A stretch of 64,000 bases of DNA, taken from NCBI GenBank assembly GCA_008107755.1, contig VIRH01000082.1, positions 186,001 to 250,000 of the forward strand, read 5' to 3'. The DNA is from Rhodobacterales bacterium (GTDB taxonomy: Bacteria > Pseudomonadota > Alphaproteobacteria > Rhizobiales > Stappiaceae). The notes under the pieces were generated by a model. It was not told the DNA's origin. It ran no database searches and saw nothing but the letters and a program-made list of their open reading frames with translations. Within the stretch, counting starts at the first letter, position 1; every line of letters begins with the position of its first letter. Positions 8,748 to 19,500 of the stretch are shown here, piece by piece. The position numbers were made by a program, and so were the translations under genes.

Positions 8748-10124
8748 ATGTTCATGACAACGCGCACCTGCCTCTCCATTGTTCTTGCGGCCGGCCTCGG
8801 TACCCGAATGAAATCGGAATTGCCAAAGGTCATGCACGATATCGGCGGTCTGCCGCTCGTCGGGCACGTTCTGAAAGCCCTGACGAGCGCCGGTTCGGAG
8901 CGTATTTCCGTCGTGACGGGCCCGGAAATGCCTGAGCTGGAGGCCCTGGTATTTGACCTCGTTCCGTCTGCCCGGTGTTACGTACAGAAAGAACGGCTTG
9001 GAACTGCGCACGCTGCACTTGCCGCCAAGCCGTCGCTGAAATTCGAGGCCGACGACGTTGTCGTGTTGTTCGGAGATACGCCTCTGGTGACATCGGAGAC
9101 GGTCGGCCGCGTTCGCGCGGCGCTTGCCGAAGGCGCTGATATAGCCGTCCTTGGTTTTGAAACTACGAACCCGTTCGGTTATGGGCGCCTGCTGACGGAG
9201 GAGGGCCGTCTCGTCGCCATCCGCGAGGAGAGGGACGCCTCCGAAACCGAACGCCTCGTGACCTTCTGCAATTCCGGGATCATGGGTTTTTCGGGTGCTC
9301 ACGCGCTGTCGCTTCTGGAATCTATCGGAAACAACAACGCCAAGAACGAATACTACCTCACCGATGCCGTGGAGATCGCCAACGCTCAGGGCCTGAAGGT
9401 CGTCGCCGTCACCGGATCCGAGACAGAAACCAAGGGTATCAACACCCGTGCGCAGCTTGCCAGCTGCGAGGCGGATTTTCAGGAGCGCATGCGTTCGGCC
9501 GCTATGGATGCCGGCTGCACGCTGCTCGCGCCTCATACGGTTTTCTTCTCCCATGACACGGAGCTCGGAACGGATGTCACGGTGGAACAGAACGTTGTCT
9601 TCGGCACCGGTGTGACGGTTGCAGCTGGTGCCCGCGTTCGCGCCTTCAGTCACCTTGAAGGCGCGCAGGTCGGTGCGGGCAGTGTGGTCGGTCCCTATGC
9701 CCGTCTGCGCCCGGGAACAGTGCTTGGAGCCGAGAGCAAGATCGGCAACTTCGTTGAGGTCAAGAATGCCACTTTCGGCGCCGGGGCAAAGGCCAATCAT
9801 CTCAGTTACATCGGCGATGCGAGCGTCGGGTCCAAGTCCAACATCGGCGCTGGCACGATTACGTGCAATTACGACGGCTATCTGAAGCACCGGACGGAAA
9901 TCGGTGCGTCCAGTTTCGTCGGATCGAATTCGACCCTAGTCGCGCCGGTGCAGATCGGGAACGGCGCCTTCGTCGCTGCCGGCAGCGTCATCACGGACAG
10001 TGTCGATCGAGATGCGATGGCATTCGGGCGTGCAAGGCAAACGGCCAAGGAAGGCCGTGCGAAAAAGCTGCGGGAAGATCTCCAGGCGGCCAAGGATGCG
10101 AAAGCCAGGGAAACGAAATCCTGA
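8748..10124 (+). CDS. glmU: Bifunctional GlcN-1-P acetyltransferase / UDP-GlcNAc pyrophosphorylase
   Basis: Cytoplasmic enzyme that acetylates glucosamine-1-phosphate and then couples it to UTP, giving UDP-GlcNAc for peptidoglycan and lipopolysaccharide. The nucleotidyltransferase domain (about 1-230) begins with LAAGLGTRMKSELPK. From about residue 255 there is a left-handed beta-helix of hexapeptide repeats (for example VGPYARLRPGTVLG), ending with the acetyl-transfer region around TCNYDGYLKHRT and a basic helical tail. Length (458 aa) is typical. A second ATG two codons downstream is an alternative start. glmS follows on the same strand. Confidence 0.97.
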   Translation: MFMTTRTCLSIVLAAGLGTRMKSELPKVMHDIGGLPLVGHVLKALTSAGSERISVVTGPEMPELEALVFDLVPSARCYVQKERLGTAHAALAAKPSLKFEADDVVVLFGDTPLVTSETVGRVRAALAEGADIAVLGFETTNPFGYGRLLTEEGRLVAIREERDASETERLVTFCNSGIMGFSGAHALSLLESIGNNNAKNEYYLTDAVEIANAQGLKVVAVTGSETETKGINTRAQLASCEADFQERMRSAAMDAGCTLLAPHTVFFSHDTELGTDVTVEQNVVFGTGVTVAAGARVRAFSHLEGAQVGAGSVVGPYARLRPGTVLGAESKIGNFVEVKNATFGAGAKANHLSYIGDASVGSKSNIGAGTITCNYDGYLKHRTEIGASSFVGSNSTLVAPVQIGNGAFVAAGSVITDSVDRDAMAFGRARQTAKEGRAKKLREDLQAAKDAKARETKS

Positions 10125-10252
10125 TTGCGCAAGTCTTTGCCGGTGCTTGCGGAGGCTCCTGTCACTAACTGAAACAGGGATTGATTTCAGCTTCGGCGTT
10201 GCTCTCGTCTAAAGCAGAGCGGTCGCTTCAAACATTTCAAAAGGGTACCTCT

Positions 10253-12079
10253 ATGTGTGGAATCGTCGGCGTCTTGGGAAAGGCCGAAGCCGCTCCGCAA
10301 ATCGTGGATTCGCTCAAACGACTTGAGTACCGGGGCTACGATTCCGCGGGCGTCGCGACGCTGGTTGACGGCGCGCTGGTGCGCCGGCGCGCAGAGGGCA
10401 AACTCCGGAACCTGGAAGCGGCGCTCGACAGGGAACCCCTCAAGGGCCTTTCCGGCATCGGCCACACCCGTTGGGCGACCCACGGTGCGCCGACGGTCGG
10501 GAACGCACATCCGCATAAGGCGGGTGGTGTTGCCGTCGTTCACAACGGGATTATCGAGAACTACCTCGAACTTCGGGAAACATGCGTCGAGGCCGGGGCG
10601 CGTCTTGAGACTGAAACCGACACGGAGGTCGTCGCCCATCTGGTCAATCTCGAGCTTTTGGCGGGAAAAGAGCCTCAGGAGGCTGTCTCTGCGGTTTTGC
10701 CGAGGCTGAAGGGTGCATTTGCGCTGGCCATGCTGTTTGAAGGCCACGAAGATCTGCTGATCGGCGCCCGCAAGGGCTCGCCTCTGGCGATCGGTCATGG
10801 AGACGGCGAGATGTTTCTGGGCTCCGACGCGATCGCCCTTTCTCCTTTCACTGACCGCATAACCTATCTCGAAGAAGGTGACATGGCTGTCGTCACGCGG
10901 TCCGGTGTGCGGATTTACGACGCATCCAACCGTCCGGTGGAGCGGCTGGAAGCGAAGTCCTCCGTCACGTCCAGCCTGATGGACAAGGGCAATTACCGTC
11001 ACTTCATGGCAAAGGAGATCCATGAACAGCCGGAAGTGCTCGGTCACACGCTTTCCAGATATTTCGACTACACAGTCAATGCCGCACGGGTGGAGGGGGC
11101 GGACGCGCTTCGCTTCAAGGATCGGTCCAGGCTTATCATCACGGCATGCGGAACTGCTTATCTTGCCGGCCTCGTCTCAAAATACTGGTTCGAGAAATAT
11201 GCGCGCCTGCCGGTGGAGATCGACATTGCGAGCGAATTCCGCTACCGCGAAACGCCGGTCAGCGACAGCGACGCCGCGCTCGTGATTTCCCAGTCGGGTG
11301 AAACCGCCGATACGCTCGCATCCCTTCGCTACTGCAAGGAAAACGGGGCAGCGATCGGTGCAATCGTCAATGTCCCGGAAAGCACCATTGCTCGCGAAGC
11401 CGACGTTGTCTTCCAGACGATCGCCGGTCCGGAAATCGGTGTTGCCTCCACGAAGGCCTTCACCTGCCAGCTTGCCGTGCTTGCGGCGCTGGTTCTGCAG
11501 GCGGGCCGCGAAAGAGGCGTTCTGACGGCAGAGCAGGAAAAGGCGCTGGTTGCCGAAATCGTCGAGGTGCCGAGCCTGGCGCTGCAGGCGCTGGCTTGCG
11601 AAAGCGAAATCGAGAAGCTCGCTCTGCCTCTGTCGAAAGCAAGCAATGCGCTCTATCTCGGTCGCTCAACGAACTTTCCGCTCGCCCTGGAAGGCGCTCT
11701 GAAGCTCAAGGAGCTGTCCTACATTCATGCGGAAGGCTACGCGGCGGGCGAGTTGAAACACGGGCCGATTGCCCTGATCGACGAGAACATGACCGTCTTC
11801 GTCATTGCTCCTTTCGATGCGATTTACGAAAAGACCGTATCCAACATGCAGGAAGTGGCTGCGCGTGGAGGCCGGATCGTTTTGATCACCGATGCACGTG
11901 GGGCGGCGGAATGCGGCGAAGCCGCGCAAAATACGGTCATCCTGCCGGAGATGTCCGATATCGTGACGCCGATCATCTACGCCCTTCCGGTGCAGATGAT
12001 TGCCTATCACACCGCTGTTTTCATGGGCACAGATGTCGATCAGCCCAGAAACCTGGCCAAATCGGTGACGGTTGAATAG
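10253..12079 (+). CDS. glmS: Glutamine--fructose-6-phosphate aminotransferase (isomerizing)
   Basis: Makes glucosamine-6-phosphate from fructose-6-phosphate and glutamine, the first step towards UDP-GlcNAc. The start is fixed by MCGIVGVLG, because Cys2 must become the N-terminal nucleophile of the glutaminase domain; the reading frame is open further upstream but that part is not coding. Product is 608 aa: glutaminase (1-230), two SIS sugar-isomerase domains (SQSGETADT; GRSTNFPLALEGALKLKE), and the conserved end DQPRNLAKSVTVE. No glmS ribozyme-like leader is evident in the 128 bases after glmU, as expected outside Gram-positives. Confidence 0.97.
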   Translation: MCGIVGVLGKAEAAPQIVDSLKRLEYRGYDSAGVATLVDGALVRRRAEGKLRNLEAALDREPLKGLSGIGHTRWATHGAPTVGNAHPHKAGGVAVVHNGIIENYLELRETCVEAGARLETETDTEVVAHLVNLELLAGKEPQEAVSAVLPRLKGAFALAMLFEGHEDLLIGARKGSPLAIGHGDGEMFLGSDAIALSPFTDRITYLEEGDMAVVTRSGVRIYDASNRPVERLEAKSSVTSSLMDKGNYRHFMAKEIHEQPEVLGHTLSRYFDYTVNAARVEGADALRFKDRSRLIITACGTAYLAGLVSKYWFEKYARLPVEIDIASEFRYRETPVSDSDAALVISQSGETADTLASLRYCKENGAAIGAIVNVPESTIAREADVVFQTIAGPEIGVASTKAFTCQLAVLAALVLQAGRERGVLTAEQEKALVAEIVEVPSLALQALACESEIEKLALPLSKASNALYLGRSTNFPLALEGALKLKELSYIHAEGYAAGELKHGPIALIDENMTVFVIAPFDAIYEKTVSNMQEVAARGGRIVLITDARGAAECGEAAQNTVILPEMSDIVTPIIYALPVQMIAYHTAVFMGTDVDQPRNLAKSVTVE

Positions 12080-12088
12080 GTGCGGCAA

Positions 12089-12517
12089 ATGCAGGACATC
12101 GAGATCACGGCCTTCGAGGAACGTCACCGCAGTGATGTGATCGCGCTTTGGACAAAATGCGGCCTCACCAGGCCCTGGAACGATCCCGACAAGGATATCG
12201 ACCGAAAGCTGACTGATCGAAACGGCGCTTTTCTGGTTCTCACGCAGGCGGGGTCCGTCATCGGATCGGTCATGGTGAGCTATGATGGTCACCGTGGTTC
12301 GATCTATTATCTATCCATCGATCCGGAGCGCCAGTCAGCAGGTCTCGGCAAGATGATGATGGAGCATTGCGAGCGTCTTCTGATCGATATGGGGTGTCCG
12401 AAGATCAATCTCTTCGTCCGGCTTGGCAACGAGGCCGTGATGAGTTTCTACGATAAGCTCGGCTATTCGGAGGACGCTGCGGTGCCTCTTGGAAAGCGGC
12501 TCATTCCAGACACGTGA
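12089..12517 (+). CDS. GNAT acetyltransferase, YpeA-like
   Basis: A 142-aa N-acetyltransferase. The N-terminus (ALWTKCGLTRPWNDPDKDID) matches the YpeA subfamily, and the acetyl-CoA loop is SIDPERQSAGLGKMMME. Substrate unknown. The chosen ATG at 12089 has GGTG about 6 bases upstream; a GTG at 12080, directly abutting the glmS stop, is in frame and would add three residues. Proximity to glmS suggests co-transcription, not a shared pathway. Confidence 0.85.
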   Translation: MQDIEITAFEERHRSDVIALWTKCGLTRPWNDPDKDIDRKLTDRNGAFLVLTQAGSVIGSVMVSYDGHRGSIYYLSIDPERQSAGLGKMMMEHCERLLIDMGCPKINLFVRLGNEAVMSFYDKLGYSEDAAVPLGKRLIPDT

Positions 12518-12533
12518 TCAACCTGACTGGAAG

Positions 12534-12950
12534 TTACGCTCCTGAAACATCCTCGATCTTGGCCGTTTTTGGCCCTGAAGGGCGGCTCACGACAAATGTT
12601 GCACACGCCAGCATGAACACGGCGACGCCGATCGCGAGCCAGAGCCCAGGTCTGGCCGACAGATAGAAGAACACATAGCCGAAGGTCATTCCGGCGACGG
12701 CGAAAATCTTTGCCCGCGGGGGTATGGCACCGTGCTCCCGCCATGCAACGACCGGCGGGCCGAAGACCGGGTGCCGAAGAATCCTTGCTTCCAGCGCCGG
12801 GGAGGAGCGCGCGTAGCACGCCGCGGCAAGAATGAAAAAGATCGTGCTTGGCAAGAGGGGAAGGAATGCACCGAGGATTCCGAGGCCGACACAGCCGGTT
12901 CCCAGAAATATAAATGTGGTTCGACGCAACCTTGCCTCCAGATTCGGCAT
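12534..12950 (-). CDS. DUF454 family inner-membrane protein (YbaN-like)
   Basis: A 138-aa protein with the DUF454 layout: a membrane hairpin near the N-terminus (FIFLGTGCVGLGILGAFLPLLP), the family motif LPLLPSTIFFILAAACYARSSP, a short soluble section with HPVFGPPVVAWREHGAIP, and two further membrane segments. Function unknown in the family. It is convergent with the acetyltransferase gene (16 bases apart) and divergent from the DUF502 gene. Confidence 0.88.
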   Translation of the reverse strand: MPNLEARLRRTTFIFLGTGCVGLGILGAFLPLLPSTIFFILAAACYARSSPALEARILRHPVFGPPVVAWREHGAIPPRAKIFAVAGMTFGYVFFYLSARPGLWLAIGVAVFMLACATFVVSRPSGPKTAKIEDVSGA

Positions 12951-13073
12951 TTACCAGGGAAACCGGCAAAAAATTAATCGAGCGCGGAATGCCTCACTGC
13001 GATAATGATACCTATGTAATAGCGGATCTGTAAAAAGACGAGCGCTGAACAGGAAGCCGATCGGGTTTTACCC

Positions 13074-13811
13074 ATGAGCGGAAGCAAGCTTAAACCAGAA
13101 GACCCTCAAGTGGGAGGTCACAGACCGGGTGCGGCAACGCGCGTCAGGAACTATTTTCTGACTGGTCTGGTGATCACCGGTCCTATCGGCATCACCCTTT
13201 GGCTGACCTGGACGTTCATCAAATGGGTGGACGGTTGGGTGAAGCCCTTCCTCCCAAGGATCTACAATCCGGACACCTATCTGTCTTTTCCCGTCCCCGG
13301 ATTTGGCCTGATAGTCGCCATCATCGTCCTCACGATCGTCGGTTTTCTGGCCGCGAACTTTCTCGGCCGGAGCATGTTGTCAGTCGGCGAGAGTCTTCTG
13401 GGTCGTATGCCGCTGGTTCGTAATATTTACAGTGGCTTGAAGCAGATTTTTGAGACAGTGCTTGATCAGCGCGGCGACAGTTTCACGAAGGCAGCTCTGG
13501 TCGAATACCCACGCCGCGGCCTGTGGGCGATCGTCTTCATCTCGACGGAGACACGAGGTGAGGTTGCGAAGCGGCTGAGGGACAAGGCGGAAACGGTTTC
13601 CGTCTTCCTTCCAACCACGCCCAACCCGACATCAGGATTTCTTCTTTTTGTGCCGCGCGAGGATGTTGTCGAGCTGACCATGAGTGTGGAAGATGCGGCG
13701 AAGCTCGTCATTTCGGCGGGTCTCGTCAGCCCGGCCTATCCCGATATCCTGGAAGACGTGGTCGCAGAGCCGGACAAGCTTGAACGAATTCGGCAGAGGG
13801 AAGACGCGTAA
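13074..13811 (+). CDS. DUF502 family membrane protein
   Basis: A 245-aa protein with two transmembrane helices (about 23-46, GLVITGPIGITLWLTWTFI, and about 75-100, LIVAIIVLTIVGFLAANFLG) followed by a conserved cytoplasmic or periplasmic domain containing GRMPLVRNIYSGLKQIFETV and SGFLLFVPREDV, characteristic of DUF502. Biochemical function is not established. It is convergent with recG and only 25 bases from it. Confidence 0.88.
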   Translation: MSGSKLKPEDPQVGGHRPGAATRVRNYFLTGLVITGPIGITLWLTWTFIKWVDGWVKPFLPRIYNPDTYLSFPVPGFGLIVAIIVLTIVGFLAANFLGRSMLSVGESLLGRMPLVRNIYSGLKQIFETVLDQRGDSFTKAALVEYPRRGLWAIVFISTETRGEVAKRLRDKAETVSVFLPTTPNPTSGFLLFVPREDVVELTMSVEDAAKLVISAGLVSPAYPDILEDVVAEPDKLERIRQREDA

Positions 13812-13836
13812 TTCGGTTTGACGGCGGGTTGTCGGC

Positions 13837-15939
13837 TTATCCTGCTCTCAGCAATCGGATGGCCGTATCGCGACCAAAGAGATAGAGCAGGCATCGCAGA
13901 GCTTTTCCACGGGGTGTCTCCAGATCAGGGTCCGTTTCGAGGATCAGCCTTGCATCGTCCCGCGCGACTTCCATCAGGTCCGCATGTTCTTCCGCCCGGG
14001 CTATACGGAACCCCGGCGTTCCTGACTGGCGTGTGCCGAGAATTTCACCACCGCCACGCAGTTTCAGGTCTTCTTCCGCGATCAGGAAGCCATCATTCGT
14101 TTCGCGCATGATACCGAGCCGTGCACCCGCAGTCTCGCCAAGAGGGCCTTTGTAGAGAAGGACGCAGGACGACGGCTTGTCGCCGCGGCCGACCCGGCCT
14201 CTCAGCTGGTGCAACTGGGCAAGCCCGAAGCGTTCGGCGTGCTCGATCACGATGATCGTCGCGTCCGGTACGTCGACACCGACTTCGATGACTGTCGTTG
14301 CGACGAGTACCATGGTCGCACCTGACTTGAAGTCCGCCATGGCGGCATCCTTCTCGTCCGCGGTCATGCGGCCATGCACAAGCGATATTCGTCTGCGCAG
14401 ATAGCGCTCCAGAACCCGGTGACGTTCCTCAACCGCGGCGAGATCGATTTTTTCCGATTCCTCGACAAGCGGGCACACCCAGTAGACTTTCTGCCCCTCG
14501 GCAATCGCCGCGCCGACGCGGGCGATGATTTCCTCCAGCCGGTCAAGCGAGACGGAAACCGTCTTGATCGGCTTTCGCCCAGCCGGCTTGTCGGTCAGGC
14601 GAGAAACATCCATGTCTCCGAAGCATGTCAGCACCAGCGTTCTGGGGATTGGCGTTGCCGTCATGACGAGAACATCGACGCCCTGGCCCTTGCCCGACAG
14701 TGCCAGGCGCTGATGAACGCCGAAACGGTGCTGTTCGTCGACGACCACCATGCCGAGATTTCTGAAGGTGACGGAGCCCTGGAAAAGCGCGTGCGTGCCA
14801 ACGACAAGATCGATCTCGCCTGCATCGATCTGTTCCTGGCGTAGGCGCCGATCCTTCTGCTTGTCCTTTCCGGTCATCAGCGCCAGGCGGATCCCCGCCT
14901 TTTCGCAGAGCGGCAACATCGACTGGTAGTGCTGGCGCGCGAGGATTTCCGTCGGCGCCATGAGGGCGCCCTGAGCCCCTGTCTCTATGACCTGTGCGAG
15001 GGCGGCGAGGGCCACGACGGTCTTGCCGGCGCCGACGTCCCCCTGGAGGAGGCGAAGCATCCGGACCGGCCTTGCAAGGTCTTCGTTGATTTCCCGAATG
15101 GCCTGTGACTGGCTGCCCGTGAGCTGGAATGGCAGAGCGGAAATGACAGCCTGCTGCAAGTTTCCGGACGGGGTGCGGGCAAGGCCGCCGAGCGAGCGCA
15201 TGTGCGCGCGCACCAGCGCGAGGGCAAGCTGGCTCGCCAGGAGTTCGTCATATGCAAGACGCTGATAGGCGGGCGAGTGGGGCTCGATATCGCTGCGTTC
15301 CTGCGGGGCATGAAGGCTGGCGAGTGCATCGCGGAAATCCGGCCAGCCGGTGCGCTCGTGATAGGCCCTGTCGAGCCATTCCGGAAGCTGGGGGACCTTT
15401 TCGAGAGCCGCGCGCTCCGCCTTTTGCAGCGTCTTTGCCGCCAGGCCTGCGGTCAGCGGATAGACAGGCTCGATTGCAGGCATCTCTGCAGCTTCTTCCG
15501 GACGCAACGAATAGTCGGGATGCACCATTTGCGGGCGCTCGTTGAACCATTCGACCTTCCCCGAGACAATTCTTCTTTCGCCTTCGGGGAAGGTTTTCTC
15601 CAGCCAGTCGCGGCGAGGATGAAAAAACACAAATGAGATTTGCCCGGTCTCGTCAAACGCCAGGATCTTGTATGGGGCTTTGGAGTGTCGAGGCGGGGGC
15701 ATATGCCTGCCGATCGTCACGTCCAGCGTTACCGTGTCGCCATTTTCCGAATAGGCGATCCCGGGCCTGTGCCGTCTGTCGATCAGGCTTTGAGGGATGT
15801 GAAACAGCAGATCGGCGACCGTGGCATCACGGTCTGGCTGCGTTCCAACAAGGCCGTTCACGAGCTTTGCGATCTTCGGACCGATTCCGGGTAGCGTCGA
15901 AACTGGGGCAAACAGCGGATCGAGGACCGGAGGACGCAT
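13837..15939 (-). CDS. recG: ATP-dependent DNA helicase RecG
   Basis: Remodels stalled replication forks and branched recombination intermediates. At 700 aa it has the standard order: N-terminal wedge/OB-fold (about 60-150), helicase domain 1 with Walker A GDVGAGKTVVALAAL (Lys306) and the DExH variant VVVDEQHRFGVHQRLAL, helicase domain 2 with ATTVIEVGVDVPDATI and QLRGRVGRG, and the C-terminal TRG region. It is divergent from sdhE. Confidence 0.96.
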   Translation of the reverse strand: MRPPVLDPLFAPVSTLPGIGPKIAKLVNGLVGTQPDRDATVADLLFHIPQSLIDRRHRPGIAYSENGDTVTLDVTIGRHMPPPRHSKAPYKILAFDETGQISFVFFHPRRDWLEKTFPEGERRIVSGKVEWFNERPQMVHPDYSLRPEEAAEMPAIEPVYPLTAGLAAKTLQKAERAALEKVPQLPEWLDRAYHERTGWPDFRDALASLHAPQERSDIEPHSPAYQRLAYDELLASQLALALVRAHMRSLGGLARTPSGNLQQAVISALPFQLTGSQSQAIREINEDLARPVRMLRLLQGDVGAGKTVVALAALAQVIETGAQGALMAPTEILARQHYQSMLPLCEKAGIRLALMTGKDKQKDRRLRQEQIDAGEIDLVVGTHALFQGSVTFRNLGMVVVDEQHRFGVHQRLALSGKGQGVDVLVMTATPIPRTLVLTCFGDMDVSRLTDKPAGRKPIKTVSVSLDRLEEIIARVGAAIAEGQKVYWVCPLVEESEKIDLAAVEERHRVLERYLRRRISLVHGRMTADEKDAAMADFKSGATMVLVATTVIEVGVDVPDATIIVIEHAERFGLAQLHQLRGRVGRGDKPSSCVLLYKGPLGETAGARLGIMRETNDGFLIAEEDLKLRGGGEILGTRQSGTPGFRIARAEEHADLMEVARDDARLILETDPDLETPRGKALRCLLYLFGRDTAIRLLRAG

Positions 15940-16187
15940 GGGAGATCTGACAACCTTGCCGTTCTGGCTGAGACGATTTGTCGGGAGACCTGTTCTGCCA
16001 CGAACGATGCCGGCTCCGCAATATCAGGAACAAATTATGAACATCTCAGTCGTGAAGGAAAGAACTAGGCGCTGACAATCTTGCAATGCGGCGTTATATA
16101 TCCGTTTCACGATCATCAGGGCGAGGGACCCGCTGCGATGAGTTGTCTCTCGCCTGCGCCAGCCGCCCAACTCCAGATAGGTTTTTC

Positions 16188-16505
16188 ATGTCCGAGAACG
16201 CCGGTGCCCAGCAAACCCCGTCGACTTCCGAACGAGATCCAAGGCGCAAGCGGATCCTGTTTCGCTGCTGGCATCGGGGAATGAAGGAGATGGATCTGCT
16301 TCTGGGGGGATTCGCAAATTCCCGGATAGACGATCTGTCGGAGGACGAGCTTCTGGAGCTTGAACATCTCCTGACCGCAAATGATCAGGATCTCTATGCC
16401 TGGTTCACGGGAAGGCATGCCTTGCCCGCCGAGTGGGACGGCCCGCTTTATCGCCGGATTGTTGCCTTTCATGAAGAGACCGGCCCGGCCGGCTCTGCCA
16501 AATAA
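16188..16505 (+). CDS. sdhE: Succinate dehydrogenase flavinylation/assembly factor SdhE
   Basis: Small cytoplasmic protein (105 aa) that promotes covalent FAD attachment to SdhA. The signature RGxxE is present in CWHRGMKEMDLLLGGFA, followed by the helical DLSEDELLELEHLL and DLYAWFTGR. I chose the ATG at 16188, which gives a length close to homologues; the frame is open back to 16086 without similarity. It is divergent from recG, and mfd starts 20 bases downstream. recG-sdhE-mfd is a common alphaproteobacterial order. Confidence 0.93.
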   Translation: MSENAGAQQTPSTSERDPRRKRILFRCWHRGMKEMDLLLGGFANSRIDDLSEDELLELEHLLTANDQDLYAWFTGRHALPAEWDGPLYRRIVAFHEETGPAGSAK

Positions 16506-16525
16506 GAAAAACAAGGACTTAATTC

Positions 16526-19500
16526 GTGTTCGACAGCCTGTTCAGGGACCGGGCCAATGTCACGCTTGCAAGCGTGCCAGATGGCGCTGAAAGCTATGCG
16601 CTTGCAAGACTGCTTGCCGAGAGCGCTGAAAAGGGGCTTGCGCTGGTCTTTGTTGCCCGGGATGCGACGCGCATGGCCATGGTCAGCGAAGCTCTGAGCT
16701 TTTTCGAACCTGACGCGGACATTCTGCAGCTGCCGGCCTGGGATTGCTTGCCGTATGATCGCGTTTCACCCAATCCGGCGATCAGTGCCCGCAGGCTTCT
16801 GGCTCTCGGAGCTCTTGCTCGAGGTCTGCCGAAAGACCGCAAGACGATCCTCTTCACTACCTTGAATGCCGCCGTGCAGCGCATGCCGGAACGTTCGTTT
16901 ATGGCGGAGCAGACTTTTTCGATGGCGCCCGGAAACAGGGTGGATCTGACGGCAATTACCGGCTGGCTCGAAATGAACGGCTTTGCCCGCACTCCGACCG
17001 TACGCGAAACGGGGGAATATGCGGTGCGAGGCGGTATCGTTGACCTCTTCGCGCCCGGTGAGGAGGAGCCGGTCAGGCTCGATTTCTTCGGCGACACGCT
17101 GGAATCGATCCGGTCTTTCAATGCCGAAACGCAGCGAACGTCGAAGCAGCTCAAGAAACTCGATCTCGTTCCGATGAGCGAGGTGGTGCTTTCAGATGAA
17201 GCAATCTCCCGGTTTCGCCGATCCTACCTGGCGAATTTCGGTGCAGCCAGCCGCGAAGACGTTCTTTATCAGTCCATCAGCGACGGTCGACGCTATCCGG
17301 GAATGGAGCATTGGCTGCCGCTGTTCCACGAGCATCTCGAGACTCTTTTCGACTATATCGGCGATGCGCCCGTCGTGCTCGACACGAATATCGGCGACGC
17401 GGTCCGCGAGCGGGTCGATCAGGTCAATGAATATTACTCGGCCCGACAGGAGGCCCGGGAAAGCGGCGCCGGAGCCGGCACCGTTCCCTATATGCCTGTT
17501 GAGCCCTCCAGCCTTTATTTCACGGTTGATGAGTGGAGCGCCGCGATCGCCGACAGGGGAAGTGCCGCTCTGGATTCCTTTACGCCGCCGCCCGGATCGG
17601 GCCGGACCGTCATCGAACTCGAGGGCCGTCAGGGGCGGAGCTTTGCCGCGGAGCGCGCGGCCGGCGACATCAATATCTTCGATGCGCTGACGAAACATGT
17701 GCGAGCGCTTCAGAAGGATGGAAAGCGCACGGTCATTGCCTGCTGGTCTGAGGGGTCGCGAGATCGGTTGGGTCAGATTCTCGGAGACCATGGGCTCGGC
17801 GCGGTACAAGAGGTGGATACCTTCAAGGATGCCGAAGCCCTGCCCGTGAAGACCTCCGCGCTGTGCGTACTCGGGATTGAACACGGTTTCGAACTCCGGG
17901 ATGTCGCCTTTATCGGCGAGCAGGACATTCTTGGTGACCGCCTTGTGCGCAAGTCGCGGCGCAAGGCAAAGGGCGCCAACGTCATCACCGAGGCGACAGG
18001 GCTTTCGGAAGGTGATCTCGTTGTCCATGTCGAACATGGGATCGGCCGGTTTGTCGGCCTGAAGACGATCGAGGCGGTCGGGGCGCCGCACGACTGTCTT
18101 GAGCTGCAATATGCCGGTGGCGACAAGCTCTATCTGCCGGTCGAAAACATTGAGCTGCTGTCCCGCTACGGGTCGGAAGACCAGGAGGCGCATCTGGACA
18201 AGCTGGGTGGCGGCGCCTGGCAGGCCCGCAAGGCCAAGCTCAAGAAGCGGATCCTCGAAATCGCCGACGGTCTTATCAAGACTGCCGCGCAGCGCGCGCT
18301 CAAGACGGCTCCCGTCGTGGAAACGCCGGACGGCGTCTACGACGAGTTCGCGACCCGTTTTCCTTACGACGAAACAGAGGATCAGCTTGCCGCCATCGAT
18401 TCCGTTTTCGAGGATCTGTCGTCAGGTCGACCGATGGACCGGCTCATCTGCGGCGACGTCGGCTTCGGCAAGACGGAAGTTGCATTGCGGGCGGCATTTG
18501 TGGCGGCCATGTCCGGTAGGCAGGTCGCGGTCGTCGTCCCGACGACGCTGCTGGCGCGCCAGCATTTCAAGACATTCAGCGAACGCTTCCACGGACTGCC
18601 CATCAATGTCGCACATGCGTCGCGGCTGGTGCCGCCGAAGCAACTCAACCAGACCAAGAAGGGCGTTACAGACGGTTCGGTCGACATCGTCGTCGGAACC
18701 CATGCGCTTCTGGGAAAAGCGGTGCAGTTCCGGGATCTCGGTCTGCTGATCATTGATGAAGAACAGCATTTCGGCGTCAAGCACAAGGAACGGCTCAAGG
18801 AGCTGAAATCCGATGTTCATGTGATGACGCTGTCCGCGACGCCGATCCCGCGCACGCTTCAGCTGGCGCTGACAGGTGTTCGCGAATTGTCGCTGATCGC
18901 CACGCCTCCAGTGGACAGGCTGGCCGTCCGGACTTTCGTTTCCCCTTATGACCCTCTCGTTGTGCGCGAGGCCCTGCTGCGCGAGCATTATCGCGGTGGG
19001 CAGAGCTTTTACGTCTGTCCACGCCTTTCCGACCTGGCGGAGCGGCGCGAGTTTCTGGAAGAAAGCGTTCCAGAGCTGAAGGTCGCCGTGGCCCACGGAC
19101 AGATGCCGCCGGGCGAGCTGGAGGATATGATGAATGCCTTCTACGAGGGCAAGTACAACGTTCTCCTGTCAACGACGATCGTTGAGTCGGGTCTCGACAT
19201 TCCGACCGCCAACACATTGATCGTTCACCGGGCCGATATGTTCGGTCTTGCCCAGCTCTATCAGCTCCGCGGACGGGTGGGGCGGTCCAAGACCCGCGCC
19301 TATGCGCTCTTTACGGTGCCCGCAAACAAGACACTTACCGCCACTGCCGAGCGTCGGCTCAAGGTCTTGCAGTCGCTGGAGACACTCGGAGCCGGGTTCC
19401 AGCTGGCCAGCCATGACCTCGACATACGCGGCGCTGGCAATCTGCTCGGCGAGGAGCAATCGGGGCACATCAAGGAAGTCGGTTTCGAGCTTTACCAGCA

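Noticed and set aside
10125..10252. Possible glmS ribozyme/riboswitch
   Set aside because: The gap is only 128 bases with no recognisable core, and such ribozymes are known from Gram-positives.
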